Positions 27,820-37,951 of a DNA stretch of 64,000 bases are shown here, one piece after another (position 1 is the first letter of the stretch; each line of letters begins with the position of its first letter). The stretch is taken from assembly GCF_028609845.1 (NCBI RefSeq), contig NZ_CP063191.1, positions 372,001-436,000 of the forward strand. Direction: 5' to 3'. This DNA is from Corynebacterium heidelbergense (lineage in GTDB: Bacteria > Actinomycetota > Actinomycetes > Mycobacteriales > Mycobacteriaceae). The notes below the pieces were generated by a model that saw nothing but the letters and a program-made list of their open reading frames with translations, did no database searches and was not told the origin of the DNA. Position numbers and translations under genes: made by a program.

Positions 27820-28611
27820 GTGAGTACCGAGCACCGCAGTCCCCGCAGAGATCCGCGCGACCCGGATTATTCGCGCGAGCCGCGACGCTCCCGGTCATGG
27901 GGGGAGGCTCGGCCGGGCGCTAGGGCCGGGCGTCCCGAAGAAGGACGCAACGGGCGCCCGCTGCCCCGGGAGGTCTACATCCGGCGCCGGGTTGCTGCGG
28001 TTGTAGTGCTTGTGGTGTTGATCGGTTTGCTGTGGTGGGCTATCGCGGCCATGTTCGGCGGTGGGTCCGATTCCGAAAATGCGGCGGCGACGCAAGCAAC
28101 CAGCACCTCGCCGAACATGAAGGGGCCGGTGGAACCTCCGCAGGGCAACAGCTCAAAGGCATCCGATTCCGCCACGTCATCCCCCTCGGCAAGTGCCAGC
28201 TCGGAACCGAAGGCAGGCAACTGCTCGCCCGCTGACCTGCAGGTGGAGGCCGTGCCGGGTGCCCCGGTGTTCGGGGCAGATCAGCAGCCCAACTTCTTTG
28301 CGGAGATCACTAACCCCACCGGCCGTGATTGCGAGTTGAATATGAAGGACTCGCCGCTGAAGTTCGAGGTGTTCCGCCTCAACGATTACCAGCGTGTGTG
28401 GTCCGACCTGGACTGCAACGACCCGGAGGTGACTGGGAACGTGAAGTTTCCGGCGGGGAAGACTACAACGTATGAGCTGACTAGCTGGTCGCGCACTTCC
28501 TCCGTCCCGGGGAACTGCGGGTCCCGTGATCCGGTGCCCGCCGGGGCTTACCTGCTGTACACGCACGTCGGGGACACGGTCTCTCAGCCAGCCACCTTCA
28601 ACCTGGGTTAA
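27820..28611 (+). CDS. Membrane-anchored secreted protein of unknown function (Rv3587c-like position)
   Basis: From GTG 27820 (STEHRSPRRDPRDP) the 263-residue product has an Arg/Pro-rich cytoplasmic part, one membrane helix (VAAVVVLVVLIGLLWWAIAAMF), a Ser/Thr/Ala-rich linker and an extracytoplasmic domain with four cysteines (GNCSPADL, RDCELNM, LDCNDPEV, GNCGSRDP). The GTG is chosen because upstream codons enter island debris. Its place between radA and carbonic anhydrase matches Rv3587c of M. tuberculosis, so homology is likely; function is unknown. Confidence 0.75.
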   Translation: MSTEHRSPRRDPRDPDYSREPRRSRSWGEARPGARAGRPEEGRNGRPLPREVYIRRRVAAVVVLVVLIGLLWWAIAAMFGGGSDSENAAATQATSTSPNMKGPVEPPQGNSSKASDSATSSPSASASSEPKAGNCSPADLQVEAVPGAPVFGADQQPNFFAEITNPTGRDCELNMKDSPLKFEVFRLNDYQRVWSDLDCNDPEVTGNVKFPAGKTTTYELTSWSRTSSVPGNCGSRDPVPAGAYLLYTHVGDTVSQPATFNLG

Positions 28612-28633
28612 CCCCGCAGCTAAGTCGATCCGC

Positions 28634-30166
28634 CTACGCCTCGGCGAGGGCCAGCCGCACCGCTTCGCAAAGGGTGCCCACCTCCCGAACCTCCATCCCC
28701 TGGGGCTTGTCGTGAACACATCCCCGGGGGATGAGCGCACTGTTGAAGCCAAGCCGCGCGGCCTCGGCTAGGCGCTGGGTGAGCTGTGGAACGCGACGGA
28801 CCTCCCCGCCGAGCCCGACCTCTCCCACGGCGACGAGGCCCAGCGGAAGGGGCAGGCGGCGCGCGGTCGACGCCAGCGCCAACCCGGTGGCCAGGTCAGC
28901 GGATGGTTCCTGAATCCTCATCCCGCCGACAGTCGCAGCATATACTTCCTTGTCCGCCAGGCGCAGGCCGCAGCGCTCGGATAGGACGGCCAGGATCATC
29001 GATACGCGGTTGTTGTCCATGCCGGTGACGTACCGCTTCGCATTCTTCAGCTCGCTGTGCAGGGCGAGGGTCTGTAGCTCTCCGACCATGGCGCGGCGCC
29101 CGTCCATGACGACGGTCACCGCCGTTCCCGTGACGGATTCGGAACGGTGGTGCAGGAACAGTCCGCTAGGGTCGGTCACTTCGCGAATCCCGTGGGCGGT
29201 TTGCTCGAAGCAACCCACTTCGTCCGTGGCGCCGAAGCGGTTCTTGATGCCGCGGAGGAAGCGCAGCGAGGAATGCTTGTCCCCCTCGAAACTGAGGACC
29301 ACGTCCACCAGATGCTCGATAGTTCGGGGGCCCGCGACGTTGCCGTCCTTCGTCACGTGTCCCACGGCGATGACCGGGGTTCCGGTCTGCTTGGCCAAGG
29401 TGGTCAGCGTCGCCGCCACCGCCCGGGTTTGGGTGACCCCGCCGGATACGCCGTCCACCCCAGTGGCGTTCATCGTCTGGATGGAATCCACAATGATCAG
29501 CTCGGGCCGAATATCGTCGACGTAGCCCAACGCCGTCTCGAGATCGTTTTCGCTGGCCACATACAGGTTTTCTTCCACGGCTCCCGTGCGCTGGGCCCGG
29601 TGGCGTACCTGCCCCGCGGACTCCTCGGCGGTGATGATCAGCGCGGTATGCCCGGAGCGGGCCCAGCAGGCCGCGACCTCCAGTAGGAGGGTGGATTTGC
29701 CCACGCCCGGCTCGCCAGCCAGAAGTACAGCGCTGCCCGGGACGATGCCACCGCCCAGCACGCGATCCAGTTCGCCAATGCCGCTGGGCCTGTGTTCGGC
29801 AGTGAGGGCATCGATGTCGGTGATACGCAGGGCATCTCCGCCATCTCCCGCTAGGTGTCCTAGCAATTCTGAGGGGTCCGTTAGTGCGTCCACTGCCCGG
29901 GCACCTGGTGCCAGTGCACCTGGCGCCCCCGCCACCTGCGCCGACCCGGCTTTTCGGTCAGCGGCGCGCCCGCCCCTTGGCGCTCGTGCCTGCGACCCCT
30001 GCCCCTTCTTAGTGCTCTTAGTGCGCTGCCCCACGCTGAACTGCGCATAGCTGTTTACGACGGCGGTCATAGTGCCCCAGCTATCGCAGCTCGGGCACCG
30101 GCCCATCCACTTGCTCAAGCGGTGACCGCAGTCGGTGCATTCAAAGGTGGTGCTGCTCTTGGCCAT
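28634..30166 (-). CDS. radA: DNA repair protein RadA
   Basis: RadA (Sms) is a RecA-like branch-migration ATPase. The 510-residue product begins with the zinc finger FECTDCGHRLSKWMGRCPSC, followed by Walker A LAGEPGVGKSTLLLEVA, the KNRFG motif (RGIKNRFGATDEVG) and a C-terminal Lon-protease-like domain ending near LALAEA. The start at MAKSSTTF gives the normal N-terminus. Its gene end faces the end of the secreted-protein gene with 22 bases between, and the expected downstream disA is absent. Confidence 0.96.
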   Translation of the reverse strand: MAKSSTTFECTDCGHRLSKWMGRCPSCDSWGTMTAVVNSYAQFSVGQRTKSTKKGQGSQARAPRGGRAADRKAGSAQVAGAPGALAPGARAVDALTDPSELLGHLAGDGGDALRITDIDALTAEHRPSGIGELDRVLGGGIVPGSAVLLAGEPGVGKSTLLLEVAACWARSGHTALIITAEESAGQVRHRAQRTGAVEENLYVASENDLETALGYVDDIRPELIIVDSIQTMNATGVDGVSGGVTQTRAVAATLTTLAKQTGTPVIAVGHVTKDGNVAGPRTIEHLVDVVLSFEGDKHSSLRFLRGIKNRFGATDEVGCFEQTAHGIREVTDPSGLFLHHRSESVTGTAVTVVMDGRRAMVGELQTLALHSELKNAKRYVTGMDNNRVSMILAVLSERCGLRLADKEVYAATVGGMRIQEPSADLATGLALASTARRLPLPLGLVAVGEVGLGGEVRRVPQLTQRLAEAARLGFNSALIPRGCVHDKPQGMEVREVGTLCEAVRLALAEA

Positions 30167-30318
30167 AGCCCATAGGCTAGGCAGCGCCCGGGACATGCTC
30201 ACCGCCCGCATCGCCCGAAGGCCACGAATATCGAACAAGTGTTCCCCCCGTCAATAACCAATAAAAGCGACCGGGGGGAATGAGGACCGAAGAAAAACCC
30301 GGAGGAGAAGGCGCCTGC

Positions 30319-30939
30319 CTACTTCTCCTCGGCGAGCTGCTTGTGCTCCTCCATGAAATTCTTCTCATCGGTTACGGAGCCGTTCGGTCCTCGGTAGTAC
30401 TGCCCGGCCTCGGGGGTGGGGGCCGCCACAGCGGCGTTCACCGTCACGCTTCCCTTATCGAACTCTAGCTTCACTTCCTCGTGCCCACCGGGGTAAAGGT
30501 TCTTCATGGTGAGGCCCGTGATGACGTACGTCGGGCACTTGGGGCTGGTGTTCTTGTCCTCGTCTAGCTGCTGGATGGCCGGGGCGATGTCGGCCACCAG
30601 GTTGCAGTTCGGCTGGATGGTGGTGTCCCCCTCCAGGGTCACCGGCTGGTTGCGCACCGTCACGCTCTTCAGCGTGACCTTCTCGCCGGACTCGTCGTTA
30701 TTCCCGGCGTTGAACTTCACGCCGCCCGTGCCGTCCGGTCCGACCAGCACCGTCACGTCCCGCACCGTCACGTTCTTCACGCTGCCGGCGGAACCATTTA
30801 CGGCGGCAACCTGCGTGTTCGTCTGCGAGATCTGACCTGCACCGCACCCCGCGAGGGCGAGGGCAGAACCGGCGGCGATAAGGGTCAGGGCGCCGCGGGC
30901 GGCGGACGGCTTCAAGGGCTTCACGGTGCGATCCTCCAT
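30319..30939 (-). CDS. lpqE: LpqE-like lipoprotein
   Basis: The 206-residue product has a signal peptide with lipobox (ALALAGCG), so it is an exported lipoprotein, and a beta-rich domain of about 150 residues (VTLEGDTTIQPNCNLV, KCPTYVITGLTMKNLYPGGH) with two cysteines. Position directly upstream of radA and divergent from carD matches lpqE (Rv3584) in mycobacteria. The molecular function of LpqE is poorly known; the gene name rests on position and general features. Confidence 0.75.
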   Translation of the reverse strand: MEDRTVKPLKPSAARGALTLIAAGSALALAGCGAGQISQTNTQVAAVNGSAGSVKNVTVRDVTVLVGPDGTGGVKFNAGNNDESGEKVTLKSVTVRNQPVTLEGDTTIQPNCNLVADIAPAIQQLDEDKNTSPKCPTYVITGLTMKNLYPGGHEEVKLEFDKGSVTVNAAVAAPTPEAGQYYRGPNGSVTDEKNFMEEHKQLAEEK

Positions 30940-31157
30940 TTGAGGCAGTTGTGTAAACGTCTACCGGACAGCGTAACCCCTTTCAGCCCCCTATACCTAG
31001 TCACCCAATTCACCAATCTTCATGACCTTCGCCACTGCCTTCCGCCAGCCTCATTCCTCGCCCTGCCCCCGCCGCCCTTCCTCTCGCGAACTCGCTGCCC
31101 CGTATCTTCGGCAGATGTCCCCGGCAAACCGGTGCATCCTCCCACGCTGCCCTGCGG

Positions 31158-31163
31158 TAGAAT
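31158..31163 (+). promoter_or_regulatory. -10 element of the carD promoter
   Basis: TAGAAT fits the actinobacterial -10 consensus TANNNT and lies 52 bases before the carD ATG. A clear -35 was not seen, which is common in this group. Confidence 0.4.
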
Positions 31164-31214
31164 TGCCGCGACGAATAAGCACCACCTGCCCAGTAGGAAG
31201 GCGAGATCACCCGC

Positions 31215-31826
31215 ATGGAGTTCAAGGTCGGCGATACGGTCGTTTACCCCCATCACGGAGCGGCCGTCATTGAGGGCATTGAAAAGCGTTCCTTCAAGGG
31301 TACGGAGGTCGACTACCTGGTCCTCCGCATCAACCAGGGCGACTTGGCGGTGCGGGTGCCCGCAGCGAACGCGGAAAAGATCGGGGTTCGCGATGTGGTG
31401 GGGGAGGAGGGCCTGTTGAAAGTCTTCTCCGTGTTGCGGGAGACGGACGTGGAGGAGGCCGGTAACTGGTCCCGCCGCTACAAGGCCAATCAGGAGCGCC
31501 TGACCTCCGGGGATGTCAACAAGGTGGCCGAGGTTGTGCGCGATCTGTGGCGCCGGGATCAGGACCGGGGCCTATCCGCCGGGGAGAAGCGGATGCTTGC
31601 GAAGGCCCGGCAGATCCTGGTCGGCGAGCTTGCCCTCGCCGATGGGGTAGACGTTAAGAAGACCGACGCTCTACTGAAGCAGATGCAGGAGACAATCGAG
31701 CGGCACCGGGAAGCGGCCGCAGCCGCCCGGGCAGCGGGCTTGCCGGAGGACGCTACTGCCAAGAACAGCACCAGCGTGGACCTGGATAGCGAGCTGGGGG
31801 AGGACCTGGACGGCGACGAGGCCTAA
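31215..31826 (+). CDS. carD: CarD-family RNA-polymerase-binding transcription regulator
   Basis: CarD binds the RNA polymerase beta subunit and stabilises the open complex at rRNA and other promoters. The 203-residue product has the N-terminal Tudor-like RNAP-interaction domain ([20 protein letters not shown]) and a helical DNA-binding C-terminal domain ([15 protein letters not shown]). The tail after about residue 165 is an acidic/Ala-rich extension beyond the usual 162 residues. An AGGAAGGCGAG lies upstream. It heads a carD-ispD-ispF group. Confidence 0.95.
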   Translation: MEFKVGDTVVYPHHGAAVIEGIEKRSFKGTEVDYLVLRINQGDLAVRVPAANAEKIGVRDVVGEEGLLKVFSVLRETDVEEAGNWSRRYKANQERLTSGDVNKVAEVVRDLWRRDQDRGLSAGEKRMLAKARQILVGELALADGVDVKKTDALLKQMQETIERHREAAAAARAAGLPEDATAKNSTSVDLDSELGEDLDGDEA

Positions 31827-31894
31827 GCCCGTTCCCACCTGCGGGTACTAACAGCCAAGGCCTCGCCACTATCTCCTCCGCCAGCAGCACTGAC

Positions 31895-32782
31895 ATGACC
31901 CCACCCAAGAGCCACCCGTCCGGCGCTCCCGTCTGCGCTATTGTCGCAGCGGCGGGCAGTGGCACGCGCCTGGGCCGGGACATGCCAAAAGCCTTCGTAA
32001 ACCTCGGCGGGCGCACCCTATTGGAGCGCGCGTTGGATGGCATTGGGGCTTCGGGGGTGGTCGATCGGGTGGCCGTCGTAGTCAGCGAGGCGATGTGGGG
32101 CAGAGCCAAGAAGATCATTGAGGACGCCACCAACAACGCGCTGTGGGAACCTCTCGAAATTCAGCTAGTGCTCGGCGGCGGGGAACGCGCAGACTCCGTT
32201 CGGGCTGGCCTGCAGGCGATGGCAAAGGCAATCGACGGGCCAGAACCCACCGCGGGCGCCATCGTGCTGGTGCACGACGCCGCCCGCTGCCTCACGCCAG
32301 CGACAGTCTTCCGCCGAGTGGTGGAGCAGACCCGGGCCGGACTCTCCAGCGGGCAGTGGGCGGGGGTGATCCCCGCCCTGCCGGTGGTGGACACGATCAA
32401 AACCGTGGATCAACAGGGATTCGTGCTGGGCACCCCGGCGCGCCGCACCTTGCGGGCGGTCCAGACTCCGCAGGGGTTCGGTCTCCGAGACCTGATGAGC
32501 GCTAACGAAGCGTTCACCCGCTCAGGGTTGGCGGGCGCCGAGGCGACGGATGATGCCTCCATTATGGAGTTGGCGGGCCACCGGGTGCTTACGGTCGCGG
32601 GGGACCCGCGGGCCCTGAAGATCACGACGCCCGAGGACTACGAGGCAGCCCTGCGCCTCTTGGACCGGAGCGCTCAGCCCCAACGTCGGCCCGCGCCACC
32701 CGGCGCCGACGACCTGGCAGACGGCACCGCTGCAAGCCAGGGCCTCGTTAGAAACAACCTGGCAGATGAGGAGAAGCGATGA
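31895..32782 (+). CDS. ispD: 2-C-methyl-D-erythritol 4-phosphate cytidylyltransferase
   Basis: IspD couples MEP to CTP in the non-mevalonate isoprenoid pathway. The 295-residue product shows the nucleotide-binding start [19 protein letters not shown], the conserved HDAARCLTP and the C-terminal [10 protein letters not shown]. About 35 extra residues (Pro/Ala-rich) follow the usual end. Its TGA overlaps the ispF ATG (ATGA), so the two consecutive-but-one pathway steps are translationally coupled. Confidence 0.95.
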   Translation: MTPPKSHPSGAPVCAIVAAAGSGTRLGRDMPKAFVNLGGRTLLERALDGIGASGVVDRVAVVVSEAMWGRAKKIIEDATNNALWEPLEIQLVLGGGERADSVRAGLQAMAKAIDGPEPTAGAIVLVHDAARCLTPATVFRRVVEQTRAGLSSGQWAGVIPALPVVDTIKTVDQQGFVLGTPARRTLRAVQTPQGFGLRDLMSANEAFTRSGLAGAEATDDASIMELAGHRVLTVAGDPRALKITTPEDYEAALRLLDRSAQPQRRPAPPGADDLADGTAASQGLVRNNLADEEKR

Positions 32783-33324
32783 CTCCAGCACAGAACTCCG
32801 AACCGGCAGCCGCACCAACCGGCCCTGCAGCCAGCGCCCCGATCATCCCGCGGGTGGGGGTGGCCACCGACGCGCACCAGGTGCAGGCCGGAAAACCGTG
32901 CTGGATGGCCTGCCTGCTCTGGGAGGACGAGGACGGCTGTGAGGGGCACTCCGACGGGGACGTGGTAGCCCACGCCGTGGTGGACGCGCTGCTCAGCGCC
33001 GCAGGCCAGGGGGATCTGGGCAGCTTCGTGGGCGTGGGTCGCCAGGAGTACGACAACGTCTCCGGCGCCCGCTTGCTCACCGAGTGCCGCGAACTGCTGG
33101 CATCCAAGGGATTCACGATCGGCAACGCGGCCGTGCAGATGGTGGGCAACCGCCCGAAGATGGGCACGCGCCGGGCCGAGGCGGAGGCCGCAATGAGCGA
33201 ACTGATCGGGGCACCCGTCAGCGTCTCCGCGACCACGACGGACCACCTCGGTTTCACCGGGCGGGGCGAGGGCGTGGCTGCCGTGGCCACCGCCGTGGTG
33301 TGGTCCAAGGTGCAGGGCCGCTAG
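32779..33324 (+). CDS. ispF: 2-C-methyl-D-erythritol 2,4-cyclodiphosphate synthase
   Basis: IspF closes the cyclodiphosphate ring of the MEP pathway. The 181-residue product carries the zinc-binding DAH in [13 protein letters not shown], the [17 protein letters not shown] motif, and the C-terminal [18 protein letters not shown]. An N-terminal Ala/Pro-rich extension of about 25 residues makes it longer than the usual 160. It overlaps ispD by four bases. Confidence 0.95.
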   Translation: MTPAQNSEPAAAPTGPAASAPIIPRVGVATDAHQVQAGKPCWMACLLWEDEDGCEGHSDGDVVAHAVVDALLSAAGQGDLGSFVGVGRQEYDNVSGARLLTECRELLASKGFTIGNAAVQMVGNRPKMGTRRAEAEAAMSELIGAPVSVSATTTDHLGFTGRGEGVAAVATAVVWSKVQGR

Positions 33325-33353
33325 GGCCCCCTGCCATCCTCATCCCACTCGCC

Positions 33354-34199
33354 TCATCCCATCCGCACCGTAGAGCTGACTTCCCCCAGCCCCTCGATAG
33401 AGATGCGAACCTCGTCCCCATCGGCTAAGTACCGGGGCGGTTTCATCCCATGCCCCACCCCTTCCGGGGTGCCCGTGACGATGACATCCCCCGGCTCCAG
33501 CCGGGCGAACTGCGAGATGTACTCCACCAGCTCCGCCGGTGGAAACACCAGGTCCGACACGCTGTGCTCCTGGCGCAGCTCCCCGTTCACCCACGTGCGC
33601 AGCGTCGCCCCGTCCGCGACGGGATCCACCTCCTGGGCCGGGGTCAACCATGGTCCGAAGGCGCTGGAGGCGTCCGCGTTCTTGCCCTGCAGCCACTGCT
33701 GCGTCCGGTACTGCCAGTCGCGCTGGGAGAAATCATTCATCACCGCGTAACCTGCGACCCTGCCACCGGCGCCGACCACAACCGCGAGCTCACCTTCGTA
33801 ATCCGCCTGCTGCCCCAGGGCGGCAGGTAGGTTCACCTGAGCAAACGGCGCTGCCAGGGCACTGGCGTATTTGGCGAAGAGGGTGGGGTGCTCCGGGATC
33901 TCGTGGCCCATCTCCTGGATGTGCTCCCGGTAGTTCAGCCCCACGCAGAAAATCTTCCCCGGCCGGGGGACCACTGGGAGCAATTGCGCCGACGTGAACT
34001 CCACCATCCCGCGCGGGGTGGCGGCGGCGCCGTGTTGGGCAGCAGTGGCGTCCCCAAGAACGGAAGACAGATCCCCCCGCCCCAGCAATTGGCCCACACA
34101 ACCGTCCGCGAGCACCCGGCCGCGGCCGCGCCCGTCCTCGAACTCCACAACATCCACGACGGTGTGCTGGCCAGCGATGTCCACGGTTGCTAGGCGCAT
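33354..34199 (-). CDS. Fumarylacetoacetate hydrolase (FAH) family protein
   Basis: The 281-residue product contains the FAH fold: GKIFCVGLNYREHIQEMG, then ELAVVVGAGGRVAGYAVMND, and the C-terminal GDVIVTGTPEGVGHGMKPP. Members hydrolyse or decarboxylate acyl-pyruvate or related 2-oxo acids with a Mg2+ held by Glu/Asp residues. The start at MRLATVDIAG is the family's usual N-terminus and has GAGGAC upstream. It is convergent with ispF and divergent from cysS. Substrate cannot be told; fumarylpyruvate- or oxaloacetate-directed activity is common in corynebacteria. Confidence 0.88.
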   Translation of the reverse strand: MRLATVDIAGQHTVVDVVEFEDGRGRGRVLADGCVGQLLGRGDLSSVLGDATAAQHGAAATPRGMVEFTSAQLLPVVPRPGKIFCVGLNYREHIQEMGHEIPEHPTLFAKYASALAAPFAQVNLPAALGQQADYEGELAVVVGAGGRVAGYAVMNDFSQRDWQYRTQQWLQGKNADASSAFGPWLTPAQEVDPVADGATLRTWVNGELRQEHSVSDLVFPPAELVEYISQFARLEPGDVIVTGTPEGVGHGMKPPRYLADGDEVRISIEGLGEVSSTVRMG

Positions 34200-34392
34200 A
34201 GTGTTTGTCCTCGATTCTTCTTCGGGCACGTCGGTGGGTTCTCCCGGGGGGCCTCGCCATTTCTCGCGGCGCCGGATGGCCCTGGGATTTAGCGCCTCCC
34301 ACGCTACTGGCCTGCGGGGCAGCGGCGTCATCCCGGGGCCAACGCGAACAGTCCGTTTCCGCCCCTGACAACGGCAAGTAGACTTAATCGGC

Positions 34393-35874
34393 GTGACTCT
34401 ACGACTGTTCGATACCGCCACCCGTGAACTACGCGAATTCGCCCCCCTGCGCCGGGGGCACGCATCCGTGTACCTGTGTGGCGCGACCGTCCAGTCCATC
34501 CCCCACATCGGGCACGTCCGCTCCGGTGTGGCCTTCGACATCCTGCGCAATTGGCTGACCGCCAAGGGCCTGGATGTCGCCTTCGTGCGCAACGTCACGG
34601 ACATCGACGACAAAATCCTCACCAAGGCCGCAGAGAACAACCGCCCCTGGTGGGAATGGGCCGCCACGCACGAACGCGCCTTCGCCTGGGCCTATGATCA
34701 GCTCGGCGTAACCCCGCCGTCGATCGAGCCCCGAGCCACCGGCCACATCCCCCAGATGATCGAGTACATGCAGCGCATCATCGACAACGGCCACGGGTAC
34801 GCCGCCGACGGCAACGTCTACGCCCAACCCGCCACGATCGAGCGCTACGGTTTCCTGTCCGGTCAGCGCCTGGACGAACTGGACCAGGGCGAATCCGCCG
34901 GCACCGGCAAGCGCGACCCCCGCGACTTCACCATGTGGAAAGCCGCCAAACCGGGCGAGCCCGCGTGGGATTCCCCCTGGGGACCCGGCCGGCCGGGGTG
35001 GCACATCGAATGCTCCGCGATGGCCACGACCTACCTGGGCCGCGAGTTCGACATCCACTGCGGCGGACTGGACCTGCAATTCCCGCACCACGAGAACGAG
35101 GCCGCCCAGGCCCACGCCGCAGGGGACGGGTTCGCGAACTTCTGGCTGCACAACGGGTGGGTCACGATGAGTGGGGAGAAGATGTCCAAATCGCTGGGCA
35201 ACGTGCTCAGCGTGCCGGCGATCCTGCAGAAAGTGCGGTCCGTGGAGCTGCGGTACTACCTGGGCAGCGGGCACTACCGGTCCATGCTGGAGTTCTCTGA
35301 CTCCGCCCTCCAGGAGGCCGCGGCCGGGTACCAGAGGATCGAGAAATTCCTGTTGCGCGCCGCCGATTACTTGCGGTCCTGCGGTTCTGCGGGGTCTTCG
35401 GGGGGTGAGGACGCCACCAGCACCCAGCGCACCGAAGCCCCCGATGTCGTGGAAGTGGGCCCCCGGCTGGAGGCGTTCGACGCGAAGATGGATGAGGACT
35501 TGGCGGTGCCGCAAGCCCTTGCCGTCATCCACGACGCGGTGCGCGAAGGCAACAAGGCGCTGGCGCAATCCCAACCGGGCGGGGCGGTAGACGTGCGCAA
35601 GTGGGCGGGCGCGGTGCGTGGGATGGCGGCCGTGCTGGGGGTGGACCCGCTGGGGCCCACGTGGTGGCCCGCCACCCGTAACCAGCAGGGGGGCTCCGGC
35701 GCTGCACTGGCTGCCCTGGATGTTCTTGTGCAAGCGGAGCTGGACCGCCGTGCGCAGGCCCGGGCGGAGAAGAACTGGGCCGTGGCAGACGAGGTGCGCG
35801 ACCGGCTCAAAGCCGCGGGCATCGAGGTGACCGATACCGCAGATGGGGCCAAGTGGTCCCTGCCGTTAGGATGA
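34393..35874 (+). CDS. cysS: Cysteinyl-tRNA synthetase
   Basis: CysS charges tRNA-Cys. The 493-residue class I synthetase starts with GTG and shows the zinc Cys in [20 protein letters not shown] with the HIGH motif, the zinc ligands in GWHIECSAM and [13 protein letters not shown], and the KMSKS loop [11 protein letters not shown] Gly/Ser/Thr-rich insert (about residues 332-350) lies before the C-terminal anticodon-binding helices. Location between ispF and rlmB is the standard actinobacterial order. Confidence 0.97.
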   Translation: MTLRLFDTATRELREFAPLRRGHASVYLCGATVQSIPHIGHVRSGVAFDILRNWLTAKGLDVAFVRNVTDIDDKILTKAAENNRPWWEWAATHERAFAWAYDQLGVTPPSIEPRATGHIPQMIEYMQRIIDNGHGYAADGNVYAQPATIERYGFLSGQRLDELDQGESAGTGKRDPRDFTMWKAAKPGEPAWDSPWGPGRPGWHIECSAMATTYLGREFDIHCGGLDLQFPHHENEAAQAHAAGDGFANFWLHNGWVTMSGEKMSKSLGNVLSVPAILQKVRSVELRYYLGSGHYRSMLEFSDSALQEAAAGYQRIEKFLLRAADYLRSCGSAGSSGGEDATSTQRTEAPDVVEVGPRLEAFDAKMDEDLAVPQALAVIHDAVREGNKALAQSQPGGAVDVRKWAGAVRGMAAVLGVDPLGPTWWPATRNQQGGSGAALAALDVLVQAELDRRAQARAEKNWAVADEVRDRLKAAGIEVTDTADGAKWSLPLG

Positions 35875-35950
35875 CCGGGTAAGCGCCAAACCCTCGTGCA
35901 CCAATTGCCGGAGGTGTGGCGCATCAGAACGACGCGACAACGAAAAGGGT

Positions 35951-36913
35951 GTGGCCGTGGCCGGCAACGACAAGCGCCGAGGTGCTATCCGAAAGACCAG
36001 CAAAAAGGGGCCCGCCAAGGGATCCGGTGGCCAGCGGCGGCGGGGACTGCGCGGTAAGGGGGCCACCCCGAAGGCCGAGGACCGCGAATACCACGCGGCC
36101 TATAAGCGAAAGAAGGCCGCCGAGCGCCGCGCGTCCGGCCGTCACGATCGGCGCAAGCTCGCCGAGGACGTGGAGCTGGTCGTGGGGCGCAACCCGGTGG
36201 TGGAGTGCCTGCACGCCAGGGTTCCCGCCACCGCCCTTTTCGTTGCCGTGGGCACCGCCAATGACGAGCGCCTCTCCGAAGCGGTGCACACATGCGCCGA
36301 GCGGGGGATTTCCGTGCTGGAAGTCAGCCGCGACGAGCTGGATAAGATGACCGGCAACGGGATGCACCAGGGAATTGGATTGCAGGTGCCGCCCTATGCC
36401 TATGCCCAGGTGGAGGACGTCATCGAGACCTGCGTGGCCATGCCTTCCCCGGGGCTCGTGGTCGCGCTGGACAACATCACGGATCCCCGGAACCTTGGGG
36501 CGGTCATCCGCTCCGTCGCGGCTTTCGGCGGGCATGGGGTGATCATCCCGGAGCGCAGAAGCGCGTCGGTGACGGCTGTGGCTTGGCGCACCTCCGCTGG
36601 TACGGCCGCCCGGCTGCCCGTGGCGAAGGCCACCAACATGGTCCGGGCCCTCAAGCAGTTCCAGCAGGCCGGATTCCAGGTGGTCGGCCTGGATGCCGGC
36701 GGGGATCACACGCTGGACACTTACGACGGGACAACTCCCGTGGTCATCGTTGTGGGGTCCGAGGGCAAAGGCCTGTCCCGCCTTGTTGGCGAGACCTGCG
36801 ACACGATCCTGTCCATCCCCATGGCCGGGAAGGTGGAATCGCTGAATGCCTCCGTGGCTGCGGGCGTGGTGCTCAGCGAGTTCGCCCGCCAGCGGCGCGC
36901 GAAGAAGGGGTAG
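35951..36913 (+). CDS. rlmB: TrmH-family 23S rRNA (guanosine-2'-O)-methyltransferase
   Basis: This SPOUT methyltransferase modifies a guanosine in 23S rRNA (RlmB-type) using S-adenosylmethionine. The 320-residue product has a Lys/Arg-rich N-terminal tail of about 70 residues, an L30-like substrate-binding domain ([13 protein letters not shown]), and the three SPOUT motifs [26 protein letters not shown] and [15 protein letters not shown]. The GTG start gives a basic tail typical of actinobacterial members. Exact target base is inferred from family. Confidence 0.92.
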   Translation: MAVAGNDKRRGAIRKTSKKGPAKGSGGQRRRGLRGKGATPKAEDREYHAAYKRKKAAERRASGRHDRRKLAEDVELVVGRNPVVECLHARVPATALFVAVGTANDERLSEAVHTCAERGISVLEVSRDELDKMTGNGMHQGIGLQVPPYAYAQVEDVIETCVAMPSPGLVVALDNITDPRNLGAVIRSVAAFGGHGVIIPERRSASVTAVAWRTSAGTAARLPVAKATNMVRALKQFQQAGFQVVGLDAGGDHTLDTYDGTTPVVIVVGSEGKGLSRLVGETCDTILSIPMAGKVESLNASVAAGVVLSEFARQRRAKKG

Positions 36914-36973
36914 GGGGGCGCGGCGAGCGGACCAGCACCCGGCACGCGCGTGGGCGTACTGCGCTAGCGCGTA

Positions 36974-37951
36974 CTAGTGGTGACCGGGGGTGGGCTCGTT
37001 GAGCTCCGCGCCGATCTGCGCCTGAAGCTCCGGGCTGCTGGCGCTATCCGGAATGGCCTGGGGCGCCAGCGCGGCAGCTTCCCGGTACTCCCGCGCCCGG
37101 ACTTCATCCGCGCTGACCCGTCGCCCCCGCAGCCAAGCGATGAGGCGGCAGGCCAGGTAGATCACAAAGCTGATGGTGGTCACGAAGACGGACACCGGGA
37201 GTCCTGGAGCTAGCGAGAGCACCAGCCCCCCGACAGCCGCGGTGACCGAGAATATCCCGGACAGCAATACGGCGATGACGGGGTTCGCGGTCACCTTCAC
37301 TGCCGCGGCCCCCGGGGTGATCAACAGGGCGATGAGAAGCAGCGCACCGACGATCTGAACCCCCTGGCTCGCCACCACGCCGATGAGCGCGGCGAACAGG
37401 ACGGACAGCAGCTGCACCCGCACCCCCGAGGCTGCGGCGAGGACGGGATCAACCGTGGCGAACAGTAGCGGGCGCCACAGGACCCCCACTACCGCCACGA
37501 CCAGTGCCGCCACGCCTGCCAAGACCCCCAGGCTCGCCGAGCTCACGCCGACAATCTGACCAGTCAGCAGGCTAAACGCTGCCGAGGAACGGCCGGGGTA
37601 GAGGTAGATGAACAGGACAGACAGCCCCATGCCGAAGCTCAACACCACAGCCACAATGGAGTCCTGCTCCCGCATTCCCAGCAGCGCGAGGACCACGGCG
37701 GCGGCGACCGCCCCCACCAGCGCGCCGAAGCTCACACCATATCCGAAGAGGAGTGCTGCGGCCGCCCCCATGAGGGCCAACTCCCCCGTGGAGTGCGCGG
37801 CGAAGCTCATCCGCCGCATCACGATCAGGGGAGCGATGGCCCCGGAGACTATCCCCAGCAGCAGTGCTGCAATGATGGCGTGCTGGACAAAATCAACCCC
37901 GAGCAACGCGGTGGTATCCGCCCACCAGTTTCCGGTGTCAAACGCGCTCAC
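36974..37951 (-). CDS. znuB: Zinc/metal ABC transporter permease
   Basis: The 325-residue product is an ABC-3 family permease with eight to nine membrane helices (FVQHAIIAALLLGIVSGAIAPL, then the conserved RRMSFAAHSTGELALMG cytoplasmic loop contacting the ATPase). A soluble tail of 60 residues follows the last helix. It is the third gene of a binding protein-ATPase-permease operon and overlaps the ATPase stop by ATGA. Zinc is inferred from the His-rich binding protein and the Zur-like site; manganese cannot be excluded. Confidence 0.88.
   Translation of the reverse strand: MSAFDTGNWWADTTALLGVDFVQHAIIAALLLGIVSGAIAPLIVMRRMSFAAHSTGELALMGAAAALLFGYGVSFGALVGAVAAAVVLALLGMREQDSIVAVVLSFGMGLSVLFIYLYPGRSSAAFSLLTGQIVGVSSASLGVLAGVAALVVAVVGVLWRPLLFATVDPVLAAASGVRVQLLSVLFAALIGVVASQGVQIVGALLLIALLITPGAAAVKVTANPVIAVLLSGIFSVTAAVGGLVLSLAPGLPVSVFVTTISFVIYLACRLIAWLRGRRVSADEVRAREYREAAALAPQAIPDSASSPELQAQIGAELNEPTPGHH

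Noticed and set aside
34200..34667. Upstream extension of the FAH-family frame
   Set aside because: The extension has low-complexity Arg/Pro content and crosses into cysS on the other strand.
34429..35733. Long open frame of 434 codons antisense to cysS
   Set aside because: It is a shadow frame of a clear housekeeping gene.
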